This document shows, in pieces, positions 43,116 to 56,079 of a stretch of 64,000 nt of DNA. The first letter of the stretch is position 1. Every line of letters begins with the position of its first letter. Below the pieces are notes generated by a model. That model saw only the letters and a list, made by a program, of their open reading frames with translations. It searched no databases and was not told where the DNA came from. The position numbers and the translations under genes are program-made. This DNA is from Pogostemon cablin. Its lineage: Eukaryota; Streptophyta; Magnoliopsida; Lamiales; Lamiaceae. The stretch spans positions 24,035,405-24,099,404 of the forward strand of contig CM042975.1 of the NCBI GenBank assembly GCA_023678885.1, given 5' to 3'.

Positions 43116-45602
43116 TCCGTATTTTTGTGAAATGTAATAAATCTATAATTGTAATATCTTACGGAAAGAATGAGTGTAACAAATAGATCGTTTCACTTTC
43201 ACTCTTTTTTACTCAATTATTGAAAAGTGGAAAAAGAGGCTAATTTGGTGCACTTTTTACAAGTGTAGGGCTCTTGCAAGTATTCACAGTGGAGAAGATG
43301 GAGATAGAGGCACTCAATAGATACGTACAACATTATGGAAGGAAAAGTAAACAACATTAAAATATAATAGTTAATGAAATGAACAAGGAACTTTATCTAT
43401 TATTTTAATCACATGCAAGTTCAGTGAACTCTTAAAGGTTTTTTCTTAAGGTAGCCGGATTTACATTTTTAAAATAGACTTTAGCTTGGTAAAACTCAGT
43501 TGTTAATAGAGAAAATAAATACTAACAGTTTTAAAAAAAGACTCCAGGTTGATAAAACTCTTTTGTTAATAGAGAAAAGAAATACGTGAGCATTTTTTAG
43601 AGTCAAGAATGAAAGTACTGTAAGAGTTGCTTGATTTTCACTCTTTGTTACTTGGTTTTTGAAAGAGTATGTAGTTCACTTTTATTCTTAAGAGACCTGG
43701 AGGAGAATGAAATTGCAACTTAATTTAATTTAAAAATGATAGAAAAGGGAGTAAATACAGGTAAAAATAATGCTTGTTAGGTGTACCGTTCACAAGTTAG
43801 AGCTACTGTGGGCGTGTACAATGGGAAAGTGTAAAGAAAATAACCCTACTACTGAAGTTCTATTCATCAAAAAGTGATTGTGAAATTAAAAAGACATGGG
43901 AAAGTTAACCATTAACCCATTTTAATACTGCAAAGTTGTTCCACCAAATTAACCTCTAGCTATTTTAGAATTCAAAGAGGGTTTAATCAATATACTACTC
44001 ATCAACCATTTTGTTTCTCAAGGTGCAACTAAAAGTTAAGCATACTGTCATACATGTTGAAGAAATTAATCCAAAGACTAATCACAAATGAAGATGTAAA
44101 AGAAATACTTATGTAAGGTACTAAGTAGCATAGATAAACATAACAGACATTATGTGGGAACATTACAGCTTATACCAGATGGTTCTAAGTATAATTTGAA
44201 ATAGAATATGTCTCTGCGATGGAAGATAACGACAAAAGAGGGAAAATAGAGCAGCTTAATTCTCTTAATCTCTCCTATATGTTTGTGTCTATTTATAATG
44301 TAATGAGTTATTTATTTAAAATACATAATTATTGTTAAAATGGGGGCAGATTTTGGGGTGAAGGGCAAAATTAGTGCTCTGCATTTTGGCTTTCTTTCAA
44401 GGGTAATAGGCCTTGCACTCCATGTTGCAAAGTCCAAAAACAATCAAAACCACTTCATTATTGTCTTTAATTGTATATTGAGTTTGCACTTATTACAAAT
44501 GTGTGATCATATAATTCTAATTTTCCTACTGTCTACAATCAATTGTTAGAAATTGCAGTTGATCAATATGGAATGATGCATAATTAGATCTCTTTTTGTT
44601 CTGCCTAAATCAAGATTGGACTTACAGTATGGTGAAATTCCTCAACCTAACAACTGTATGAGTAATAATTAGTTGTAACATGCGTGCTTAGCCATCAAAG
44701 ACAACATAAAGTAAATGAATTCGACAAATTCAGATGAACAACGTGAAATCAATTGATTGTTGAAATTGCCAGAAAATACTTACAGGTGCTAAAAACTAAG
44801 GCGAATACCCGCGTGGATGAGGAGCAAATATCAGAGATCAGGAGGTAGGTGTTGGCGGCCTGAGATCAAAAGAAACGTTCTTATCTTAAAATTAAGAATC
44901 TAACCCGTGTTGGACAAAAGAAAATCTAGAAGAAATGCTTACGAAGAAGGGTGAACTCAAATGCGGAAGAGATACTTAAATCAGAAAACAAACGCCACAC
45001 GAGAAACTCATCGAAGACCTACGGAAATTCTGTGTAATTAAAAATAGATTCCAAAAAGTAACTTGCCAGTTCGAATAACTGATAGAAAAAGAAGGCGGAG
45101 TGAAGAGGCCGGACAGAGAAGTGAATCACACAAACAGCGGGATGAGAGAAGCGCTGAATAAGTATAACTTCTTAGTTTTGTAGTATTAAAGAGTAGTCAA
45201 AGCCTGATTTTGGGTCCTCAAAGGCGTGTTCAGATGATGTAACAACGTTCCATTCCTCATTAAAACGCTTTACTTCCTGTTCATTAGCAGTCAAACCCTT
45301 TACTAATGTACACTATGCTCATCAAATTATTCGAAAAATTAGAACAAACCAAACTGACCTGTAATTCGAAACCAATTGACGAAACAACAATCACACAGGC
45401 AGTAATTAAACATAAGGAGTTACCCAAAACAACCGATGATGTTCGTGGTGAGGAGCAACAGAATCAAGTAAATCTGGCATGAGAGAGAAATCCAAGAGCT
45501 AAGGCTTCTTGTAGCGGTGGACCCAACGGAATCGAGGGGAAAGAAATGTAATTAGTGACTAATTTCAAAATTATGAAACTAATTAATAAGAAGCCATGGG
45601 CG

Positions 45603-45800
45603 TTAAGAACATAAATTACCAGGAGAAGAGGATGACCAACCGCGGCGTGATTGTTGAAGATTACTTGGTGTGGCGGAAAACTGGAGAAGGTGAGAGATGG
45701 AATGGAACAGATGTGAGAGGAGCGGCGGAGTAAGGGAGCTTTGCCTGTGAAGGGGAAGCCTCAATGTTGAACGCGTAGGGATGGAAAGAGAGAGGCACAC
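45603..45800 (-). other. Possible first exon with organelle-presequence-like N-terminus
   Basis: MCLSLSIPTRSTLRLPLHRQ and later LLQFSATPSNLQQSRRGW, rich in Ser, Leu and Arg without acidic residues, then SSSSPG/GTAATT, a possible donor site. This could be the start of a nuclear gene for a plastid or mitochondrial protein on the minus strand. No following exon was recognised. Confidence 0.3.
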
Positions 45801-45802
45801 GT

Positions 45803-48463
45803 GGAAAGGAAGGTAACCGGCAACGGGGAAAAACAGGCCCGTTTTGCAGGATATCTTCTTTATAAATTCAATTCATCTAGCCTTCGTTTTTTAACAATGT
45901 TTTATGAGTTTAACTGCTATCGACACCGGTGCATCAAAATAATTTTAGTCGTTAAATTAAATTTGTATTTAATATTTATCATTTATTAAAATAAAATAAT
46001 AATAAAATTTTTAAAAATAATCCTACTATATTCTATTTTTAGCCTATAAACTATCAAATGCACCGGTGCACCCAATTCACTACAGAATAACTCACGATTT
46101 AGTTGCAATCTTTTAAAAGATACCATCGAACAAATAAAAAAATTAAAAAACCACACTACAAAGTATAATATGAATACTACGTATAGCACATGTACAAAAT
46201 AAATCTTTTAAAAGATACCATCGAACAAATAAAAAAATTAAAAAACCACACTACAAAGTATAATATGAATACTACGTATAGCACATGTACAAAACGAGTA
46301 TAATGTGAATGCTACGTATAGCACATCTACAAAACGAGTATATTAAAAGTAGGGAGATAATGAAAAACGTTTTTAACAATAATATCTTCTTTTTTCCATC
46401 TTTAACCACTTATTTAATTTAATTAATAACATACTATTTAATATTCTCACTTTTATGATCATCGTATCTTTAATATATTTAATATACTTGATCATCATAT
46501 CTTTAATATATTTAATATACTAAAGTATAGTTTAATCTCCAAAATTATTTTTTATTTTTAAGTATAGTTTAATCTCCAAAATTATTTTTTATTTTTTTTC
46601 TTAATTTTAAAAATTATTTTATTAACATATCTTAATTAATATATTTTATTTAATACGTGAATTAATAATTATTAGCGGCATATCTTCATTAATTAATTTA
46701 TTTATTTTAATTTATAGAAGATATCTATTCACATATATAACATATATCCTCAACAACTAATAATTATTAGCCTATAATTATTACTTATTATTATTTATAT
46801 TAATTATTATTTAACTAGATAAAAGATTTTTAATATATTTGAGAAAGATCCTTTACATCAAAAACTACAATCTATAGACTATACATACTAAGTCTTGGTT
46901 TCTATCTTTTTTCTTCTTGGATTAATTGCTTTCTATATTCTCTCATCTTTTTCATCCCCTTTTACTTTTTATTTTACCTATTGTAATATTTTTACATGCA
47001 CATATTAAATCTTCTAAAGAGATGAAGACTATAAGAGTTAGGGTTATTGGTGTCGATTTTATATCGAACTAATTCAAAGGAAATTGCTTGTTTAAAAGTG
47101 AATCATATGAATGAGTAGGTATTTATATAATTGTATACATTCGTATCGATTATATATTCTCTATTATTAATTTCAATATACTTTTTTTTTAATTTCAATT
47201 GGTGGCTTCAATTTGATCTCACAATAAGTGAACATTCCTTTACATAATTTTGATTTTGTTCCAATCTATTCAATAATACAAAGTAAGGTTGAGTAATTAT
47301 AAGGTTGAGAATTTTATTTGTATTGGTATTGGTATGTTATCGGGTACTATATTTTTTTTTACATTAATTTTATGTTATTTTTAATTATAATTATTTTTTT
47401 AATTTCATGATAGATGTTATTACTGAGATTGAACGAATTGGTGACATTAGATTTTCACTATAGACCTCGTTGATTTCAAGTGTGATTCGAGACGTATAAT
47501 TAATTTTTAAAATTTTGAATTAATTAATTATGTAATTAATTAATTGATTTGTTGTTTTTTAAATATAAATATTATCACTAATTCAATTTTTTAATTATTT
47601 GATAAATAATAAAAGCAATAAATATAATTAAAACAGAAAACAAGTAGGAGGGGGTATTAGTAGCATAATGCATATCCACTTAGCCAGCCGGATGTGTATA
47701 CTTAATCTAAGTACAAGTAAAAAATTCAAATAGAGACATGGGTGTGTGGTTTAAAGCCGTGTCTGGGGTGAGATGGCTCCTCTTACCCAAATACTTTTTT
47801 TTTCGTATCTTATATTATTATTATTATTATTATTAAACATCTTACCCTATCTTATGGGGGAAGATGAAATTATCGTCGGCCAATTAATCACAACTATTAA
47901 AAGAAGGAAAGTTCGCGTAAAGGTCGAAAGTGATGAATAATGGAATCAACTCAGATTCTTTTTTAATTTTTCGAGTCTAATTTTGATTCATTATTGTTAC
48001 AATAATGTTACTCCATAATTATTTTTTCTTTTAATTAATACATATATTAATTTTATTATATATTTTTATTAATTAATACAAATAATAATTTTTTTAAAAA
48101 TAAATTTATGTATTAATTTAGTTATAATTCTTCCTCTTAAATTTTGTTTTTATTTAATTTTTGACTTAGTTCGTTATATTTTAAATAACACTTTGGGTAA
48201 TTTTATTTTGAATTAATTAATTATGATTTTTAAAAAATGTAATTAAGAGTAAAGGTAATTTATCACGACCCTTACATTTAAATATAAGAATATTAAAAAT
48301 GAAATATATATAATTAAAATTATGCTCTACACTTAATTTATAAACTTTAAGATGCATCAGATCATACACCCAAATATTTTTCCAAATTAAAATTATCATA
48401 AAATCCAAAGTTTATACAAATGAGCTTTGAGATAAAGTTATGGGGTAAATCATAACTGTATAA
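45803..48463. other. Strongly AT-rich region with small tandem repeats
   Basis: 46107-46201 and 46202-46294 are a 95-bp tandem duplication (AATCTTTTAAAAGATACC, CTACGTATAGCACATGTAC), with a partial third copy to 46340. 46455-46590 holds two overlapping short duplications. 47815-47836 is a TTA microsatellite. CACCGGTGCA occurs near 45928 and inverted near 46065, perhaps ends of a small element. No coding sequence. Confidence 0.55.
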
Positions 48464-49469
48464 TCTATATCTATATCTGTATATAGATAAAATATGCTTA
48501 TTTGTTGTTAAAGTATTTCAATAATAAATCATATTATAACATCTTAAAATCATATTTCAATTTATCATTCATCATAATTTAGAAAACATATTTTAACACT
48601 CATTAAATATACTTTATCTATATAATTGATATATTTTAACACGTCTCATAAACCGTCTCACATAACTAACATCTCACAAGAGAATTTGCCTAATAAATAC
48701 GGGGTATATGTATGATTTTCGTCAAATATAATAATATTTGTGGGACGGGGGAAGTATATATTTTGTGTGAACTTTATATACTAAAGAAAACGTATTTTGG
48801 GGCATATTTTATATATCTATGTGTTTAATGTGTAGTTGGCTGAGAAATATAATATAATATTTTAATGTATAGTAGAGTGGGTAGCGGTATTAGTGTTGTG
48901 TGTGGGTCCATGAAGATATATTAATTGTTTTGTGTGGTATTATTTTTATTTTTTTTGTAACAATATTTGTGAGACGCCCTATTTGGTAAAATGTAACAAC
49001 ACTCATGGGACGAAGAGAATATATTTTTTTAATATAAATTGGATAGGACGAAGGGAATATATTGTCCAATAAGTGTTGTTACATTTTACGAAATAGGGCG
49101 TCTCACAAATATTGTTATATTTTCTTTTTTTGGTAAATGATACCTACACAAAACAATCGATATATATATTAAAATATTATATTTCTCAACTCACTACACA
49201 ATAAATGCAATATTCCTTAATCTTGTGCAAACAGTAAATATAACAGCTTTCGTAGGAAGAATGAAGTACTTCAATCACCATATCACAACTTCTAAGTTTC
49301 AGATATTAAAAATTTCAAATATAATAACGTAAAATTTAAATAATATTAAAAAAAATTAATAGTTCCATACACATAATATATTTCAATTTAAATAGAATTC
49401 TAATTATTAAATAAAATTCAATAATATCGTGATAACTTATTCCCGTGCAACGCACGGGTCAAATGCTAG
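48464..49469 (+). mobile_element. Non-autonomous Helitron candidate
   Basis: The 3' end is clear: hairpin CCCGTGC-AAC-GCACGGG (49442-49458), then TCAAATG and CTAG (49466-49469) followed by T. A matching 5' start is TCTATATCTATATC at 48464 preceded by A, giving insertion between A and T and about 1.0 kb. The 5' end is less certain. No Rep/helicase gene is present. Confidence 0.6.
48956..49119. mobile_element. Near-perfect foldback element inside the Helitron candidate
   Basis: Arms 48956-49003 and 49072-49119 pair almost completely (TGTAACAATATTTGTGAGAC and its inverse, GACGCCCTATTT). A looser outer arm pair extends it to about 48826-49210. The centre has GGGACGAAG and GGACGAAGGGAATAT as in TA-flanked Stowaway MITEs. 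Transcripts would form a long hairpin. Confidence 0.75.
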
Positions 49470-52290
49470 TTATAAGATAGAAGTTATGGAGTAAATTATA
49501 AATGTATAATTATATTTTAAATGTTTGATTAATTTATTTACCACTAATATTTTTTTAATATTAGCACTCATTCAAGGCATACATACATATGAAATATATA
49601 CATTAGAAAGATAAATTATTACTTTTTTAAGTGAAAAAAATTCAAAAACTTGCACATCCTAATTTATTAATTATTGATTTTTAGTATATAAAAAATTACT
49701 CTTTCAAAGATAAAATATTAATCTTCTTAATAAGAAATATCACTTTTCAAAGTAATTTTGTAAAAATAAGGTTAATATTTGAACCTATCTAATTTACACC
49801 ATACTCACCCATAATAAAAATTTTAAATTATTTGAAAAACAATAAAAGAAACCAATATGATTTATGTGTAATTTGAAATAACTTCAATTTAATAAAAACA
49901 ACAAATAATATTTAAAATAAACATACATATTATTTTTTGAAATATAATTCAATTTACAAAAAAAATAATAATAGGAATTACACTAAATCCTAATTTACGT
50001 AGATCGATCATTTGGCATTAAAGTTCGAAATACTAAATATATTATCCACTTTCATATAATTTTTTTCCGTACATATTCTAAAAATTTTATATTTTATTTG
50101 CATATATTGTGCTTTAATATGTATATTATTTATTTTTAATTAAAAGTTTAATTTTAGATTTTAAATCGTAATTATTATGAATTATATTCTACAAATTTAA
50201 AAGATTCATTTTTATATAAAATAATTAACATTATTTTTTCATTGAATAAATAAATATCTTTATTCAGATAGATTACCAAAAAAACAATAATAATAATAAT
50301 TCTAATTAATTTTGTAATAATTATATCTCCTCAATATATATTTCATTTCTTTCATTACTAATAAAAAATATTTCACCTTCAAAATTCAACTCGACATAAA
50401 TTTTATTTATTTCAAGAATTTCTTAAAAATTTTGAATAACTCAACGATGTTTCTAACGGAAAGTATGTATAAAATTATGGATTTTGTAACTCAACATAAA
50501 ATGTTGTTTATAGAGAAGTTTTCAATATCACTAAATAATTTTATTTTATTTTTTACAAATGAACATTATATTAAGTGTTATAGTATAAGTTACTCATGTG
50601 ACGAATGGTTTGAGATGAGTCAAGTAGAGTATATATTTTATAGAAAGTTTACTGCATTAAATTTTTTTTACTTATGAATTGTTGCGTTTTTTTTTCAATT
50701 ATAAGTTAAAATATATCTGAAATTAAATTATAAACTTATAAATTATAAGTAATTAAATAATTATATTAAATTTATTTTATATATTATTGAAACTTGAAAT
50801 TTATTAATCACTTAAACTTCCACATGTATGAGCATTGATTATAATAAGTGTGTATTTTTTTTTGGGTAAAAGTACCCACACACATTAATTAATTATATCC
50901 ATGGGTCCACACATCACACTATTATTTATCTCACCTCACTAAAAATTAAAATATTATATCCCTTAATCTACGTGCAAAAAACAAAACGTGCCGGAATTGA
51001 GGGAGTACTATACATATGGAGGGAGTACTATACGAGTACTATACATCTTACTTATTTTTTACACTTTATTAATTAATCCCAACAGCTTTTTTACATGTTA
51101 TTTATCTTTCCAACAATTTTATTTACTTTATCTCTTTAAATTACCAACTCATCCCTACTTTTTCTTATATATATTAATATTAATATATTAAAAAAATCTC
51201 TTAATATACATGGGCTAATTATAGTGTGCACCCTAAGATATGGTGTACCCATACACAAATATAAACAAAAACATACTATACAATTATGAACAAAAATGTA
51301 TTAAAAAAATATACAATTATTAAAAAATATGTACTTCCTCCGTCCCCTTGATACGTATCAATTTTTCCATTTTTATCCGTCCCATTACAAAATATTCATT
51401 TTTCTTTTTGGATTGATGTGACCTACAACCACTACACATGACCCCACACTAAACACTAATATAACTACCCACTACACATTAAAATATTATTTCTCTCACC
51501 TTACTATACATTAAATTATTATACTCCTTGATCCACGTGCAAAAAGTCAACGAATATCTTTCAAGGGGACGGAGGGAGTATACACTATTGAATAAAAAGT
51601 TATACACATATGGATGTTAGTTTTTTTAATGAAAAACTTAGTGTAAAAAAAGCATACAATTATTACAAAACACATATACAAAATAGAATAACATGTATAC
51701 AAAATAAAATAAAAATTCATACACATATGGGTGAACCCTTGCACCGAGTGCACCCAATATATACTCATCTACATGTAATCTACATGTTATAAATAACGAG
51801 ACAGAGGGATTACCATTTAGGCTGACTAGATATACAATCTTGAATTCACAATTTCTTTATATGTCTTAATTTGCAAAATTATTAAAAAGAAATAAATAAA
51901 TAAACACTAAATATTTCATAAGAATTTTCATTTCAAAAATTATTTTGCGTTCTGTAAGTCAATTAAACGGTATTTAAAAAAAAAAAATAATGAGTAATGA
52001 CATAAAAAAATTTTTATACAAAACAAAATTTAAATGTGAATTTTAATATATGGTGCGAGATCATTTCACGAATTTAAAAGAATCCACATATCTAAGATGC
52101 ATATAAAGTTTTGTGATTTATTCCAACCCTGCATGTTTGACCACCATCAAATTTCACCAATTCAATCACTGATTTAATCACAATTTTCACTAATATCCAC
52201 CACAATGGTACACCATGTTGTTTTACTTCACAATCCATACATAACATGCAGATAATAACATATGATGCAAGAAATTCATAATGAACAAAA
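49470..52290. other. AT-rich intergenic region
   Basis: Two MITE-related stretches are listed or present: a full one at 51334-51578 and a partial relative at about 50870-51010 (GGGTAAAAGTACCCACACAC...GAGGGAGTA). The rest, including 50432-50677 (an 81-codon open stretch), has no supported gene. Confidence 0.5.
51334..51578. mobile_element. Stowaway-type MITE
   Basis: Left end CTTCCTCCGTCCCCTTGA, right end reversed CTCCCTCCGTCCCCTTGA. TA lies on each side (GTA/CTTCC and AGTA). 245 bp, no coding sequence; the inner parts pair weakly. Confidence 0.82.
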
Positions 52291-52299
52291 CACACATAT

Positions 52300-53106
52300 G
52301 GAGAAGTTTCTCTAAGAATATTAGATACCTGATTTTCTTCATCATCATCAATATTACATGCCACTGCTGCCACGTGTTCTCCAGCTCTGACAGATTCTGA
52401 CCACCGTAACGACAGAGTGGAGGCTGAATCATCCCACAAGCCACGTGGCCTTCTGCGGCTGGCCAAATGTTTTGTAAGAAGAATTTACAGGAAACCAAGA
52501 ATGATCAGTAGTACACCACTTGATAATCTCGCTCTTCAACAGATGAGAGAGAGATCTTGATCTTGAAACACAAAAAGTCTTTCTAAATCTAGATTATTTT
52601 TCTCTCTAATCTTAAATGTGTATTAAGGTAAACACTGTTTTGTTTTGATTTTATACTGGATATAAAAATAGCAAGAACAATAATACTCCCTCCTCCCACA
52701 TAAATGATTAAGGTAAACAAAGAAGTAATTAGCCCTAGCACCTATAAAAATTTAATTAAATTAAGGCGCCATCATCTACATTTCTATCTAATAAATGTTG
52801 GAAGAATAGAAATATAAACTCAACAATGATATCAAGAAAACACAACAAAAACATCCGATGCAAAGCAAACAAAGATGAGTGAGAAATTAATAACACGAAC
52901 CTATTCATATTGGAACAACTTACAATCTCCGTCCATGGTCATACACTGAGTTGTTTGATCCCATGAATTCACGATAGCAAATATAACTGCAAGTTAACAC
53001 AGTTTAGATTAACATTCAAAGTGAAGTTAACAGTGTCGGTAATAATGTGAAAACGAGGCGAACCTGAAGAAAGAAGTGAGATTTTATCCAGGAATGCCTC
53101 TGCCAT
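52300..53106 (-). CDS. Possible small multi-exon gene, partial or uncertain
   Basis: 53106-53064 starts MAEAFLDKISLLSS and ends at CAG/GTTCGC. 52986-52924 follows an acceptor TTGCAG and reads IFAIVNSWDQTTQCMTMDGD, ending at a strong donor /GTAAGT. Possible further exonic sequence: 52540-52440 (LLKSEIIKWCTTDHSW) and 52460-52330 (SESVRAGEHVAAV, ending CAG/GTATCT). The first two exons fit each other in phase; the rest does not follow cleanly. It lies 90 bases downstream of the PPR pseudogene on the same strand. I do not recognise the family. Confidence 0.3.
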
Positions 53107-53196
53107 TACAGGATCTTCATCAGTAGTTCAGCAACGTGCTTCGCTTACAGAATTGAAATAGCAACGATGCATCTCACCTCAAGAAATTAATCCACA

Positions 53197-55126
53197 TTAA
53201 ATATTACACCAGCTTATGCCAGGGTTCTTTTGGATTCTCATATCCTTCATCAGCTGTCTAAGCAATGCTGATTGCTTCCAATTACCATTGGTTGCCATTA
53301 AGCCCGATAACTGTACAAGAGCACCAGAGTTTCGAGGATCAAGTTCAATAATCCTCTCAACAACTTTCTTAGCTAGAGAAGAATCCCCATGTTCAACACA
53401 GCCTCTAAGAATCGCCGACCACATGTCAGCATCAGACTGATCAGGAATCTCAGAAATAAGATAAATAGCTTCATCAAGACAACCAGCTCTTGCATAAAGA
53501 TCAATCATGCAAGAGTAATGTTCAATCCCAGGAGCTATATGATAATCATGCTTCATTAAACGAAACCATTTCTTTCCCTCTTCTACGAGCCTACAATGAT
53601 CTTAAAACTGCAGTAAATGTGATCTCTGTTGGTCTAACATCATCACATCTCTTCTCCTCAAATAGAGCCAAAGCTTCAATTACATAGCCATTTGTAGCAT
53701 AGCCCATCAACATTGAATTCCTTGAAACCTCATCACATTCCATCACTTGATCAAACAATTTTTGACCAACTTCAACAAAACCACACTTACAAGTCTATAA
53801 GTGATGCTATTACGACCCGATCCAAATCCAAACCAATGACTGTAGCTCTAGCAAAAATCTGCTCATCAAGTACAAGCAACAAAATGTTCGCACATGAACT
53901 GATGGCGCTAGCTACACTGAATTTGTCCATGCTTAAGTTAATCCTATTCATGGTGCAGAAAATTTCTAATGCTTCCACAGGGTACCCAATCATGGAATTC
54001 CATGTTATCAAACTTTGAACATCATCTCACTGAAAATCCACTTTGCTTCTTCAATCTTCCCACAATTACAGTTAATGGATATCATAGAATTCAGCAAAAT
54101 AGTATCATAAGTTAAAGCTCACCAAAAAAATTGGATGCATCGAGATTACTACTGCACTTGGCATATGCATTGATTAAGGCACTAGAAACAACTAGATCAT
54201 AAATAATTCCCAACTTTTGAACAAGGGCATGCAGTTGTTTGCAATTTCTATACCTATACTACTACAGGCACTCAGAATACTAGAAAATGTAGAATAATCT
54301 CCTACAACACCTTTCTTGTGCATGTTGTCGAAATATGTTAAAGCCTCCACCATATCACAATTAGCAACATATCCTGAAATAATAGAATTCCATAACACGA
54401 CACAAGGGTTCGATTTAACTTCGAATATCCTTCTTGCATCGTCCATTCTACCTCAATTTGCAAAGCCTGAAATCAATGATGACAATGAGTAGTCATCCGG
54501 ATTCTCCATTGAACATAGAAGACGGCTTGCGCTACCCAAATCACCACTTTTTCCATACATGTTCACGAGTGAACTTCTCAAAACAGTATCAATGTCAACA
54601 TCATCAACTATCATCCTAGCATGAACTTGCTTCCCCAAATCAAGACCTCCAAATTCTGTACAAGCCCCAACTACCGTTGCCAAAACAAATGGATCCCACA
54701 TACGTACTCCCCCATTTTCAATCTTTTCCCACTTCAAGAAATCTTTAAATAATAATAAAGCTTTCTGCCATCTCCCATTTCTTGCGTACCCGTGAATCAT
54801 TGAGTTCCATGTAACTCCATTCTTCTTAGGAATCTCACTGAACAATTGCTGCGCAACATGCAAATCACCTGAACTACCATATCCCTCAAGAAGGGTATTC
54901 CAAGTGAAATAATTTCTCTGAGGCATTTCATCAAACAGGTTCTGAGAGTCATGAAATCTTCCACACACCTAATGTACATTTGAAGAAGGCTATTGGCGAT
55001 GGTACGAGTGGAAAACAATACACCCTTCTTGAGGAATAGAAGGTGAAGTTGTTTCCCCTGCCCAACACAATTCTGGGTGTTCAAGGAATTCAGTAAACGA
55101 GCATACTGTAAATTCTGAAACTCCAT
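53197..55126 (-). pseudogene. PPR protein gene (PLS/E type), multiply disrupted
   Basis: From ATG at 55126: GKQLHLLFLKKGV, then PPR motifs with NLFDEMPQRNYFTWNTLLEG, KKNGVTWNSMIHGYARNG, MDDARRIFEVKSNPCVVLWN, WNSMIGYPVEALEIF, HYSCMIDLYARAGCLDEA and the E-type tail ending NPGISWCNI at 53197. PPR proteins of this class bind organelle RNA for editing or processing; no DYW domain is present. Breaks: a two-base GT expansion near 54965, an in-frame TGA at 54453-54455, a frameshift near 54240, a TAA near 54115, and more shifts between 54010 and 53560. It resembles the At1g77010 type, tentatively. No intron, as usual for the family. Confidence 0.82.
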
Positions 55127-55255
55127 TTGTGAAGCCAACCATTGAGAATTGGGTTGCAATGATTTACAGAGATGCCTGAATGATAGCAAAAGGTTATTAA
55201 AGAGAAGTGAAAATGCGATTAAATTAAGTGAAAAGAATTTTGAAAAAAAAAAAAT

Positions 55256-55516
55256 TATCAATAAGGCTTGAAAAGTAGGAAAACTATCAATTCGGGACCT
55301 GAATTATTTTTTCTATCAATGCGGGGCCTGAAATATGTAAAACTATCAATTCAGGGCTTGAATTTAGACCCTAAATTGATAAAATATTAGATAATATTTG
55401 ATAAACCCAAGTCCTAAATTGATAGTTTCACATATTTCAAGCCCCCGAATAAATAGAAAAAATAATTCAGGTCCTGAATTGATAGTTTACTTATTTTTTA
55501 GGTCTTTAATTGATAA
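55256..55516. mobile_element. Foldback MITE upstream of the PPR pseudogene
   Basis: Arms of about 115 bp (55256-55385 and 55395-55516) pair with roughly 80-85 % identity; shared words ACTATCAATTC(G/A)GGACCTGAATT and TTGAAATATGTGAAACTATC. No coding sequence. It lies 130 bases upstream of the PPR start codon. Confidence 0.7.
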
Positions 55517-55655
55517 ATTCCATTTTAGATTAATTTAAACACACTTTTAATAAAATTTTAAAAAGATATGTTTGTAAATTTAAAAATTAATATTTCTACT
55601 AGAAATGTTTGTGTTTTTTATAAGTATTACTATACGTCAATATAAAACAGGAATA

Positions 55656-56073
55656 TGATAAAGATACACACACTCTGACAATTAAAATATATAAAATACA
55701 CAAAAAAATAATCCCTTAAGAGGGCCTCGGAGAATGGAATTTTCCACCACAAGCCGTAAGGCTGCACTACTTCAAAGAAGGCCACATAGATAATTCTGCC
55801 ACAAACCAATAAGGTTGCAAAATAAATAATTCTTATTGATGATCTCTCTAGAATAACATAGGTATTTAAATAGTTCAAGGCCCACAATCACAACCCTAAC
55901 CATAATTACTAATATGGTAGGAATATAAAATAGCAGGAATAGGAAATAAAGAAATAAGAAAACTAAATAATCTAAACTTAGGAGATTATTGACTAGAAAT
56001 AAAATACTATAATAACTTATCAATGCAATAGCCTTGACTCCAACACTGCAATTAGGAAAATGACCAATGATCA
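55656..56073 (-). repeat. LTR of a second gag-only gypsy element
   Basis: On the minus strand it runs TGATCATTGG (56073) to TTTATCA (55656), 418 bp, and follows the purine tract GAAAAGGAGGAATAATGT. Expected target duplication outside is GAATA (55651-55655). The other LTR is not found; the 5' side is cut by an Athila-type LTR at 58439. Confidence 0.6.
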
Positions 56074-56079
56074 ACATTA

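Larger units (their letters stand above)
42487..45802. other. AT-rich region with scattered exon-like but unproven sequence
   Basis: 42540-42730, 44820-45140 and 45400-45800 are less AT-rich and contain splice-like sites (for example CAATC/GTGAGTACC near 42540 on the minus strand). They could be 5' exons of the unidentified minus-strand gene at 36660-38265. 43130-44800 is plain AT-rich DNA. Nothing here can be assigned. Confidence 0.3.

Noticed and set aside
49442..49458. Rho-independent terminator
   Set aside because: The GC-rich hairpin lies in plant nuclear DNA without a following T-run and is followed by CTAG; a Helitron 3' end explains it better.
46738..49469. A longer Helitron starting near 46870 (TCTATAGACTATAC)
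   Set aside because: The start at 48464 fits the TC/AT rule equally well and gives a more typical length; I cannot decide without other copies, so I kept the shorter one.
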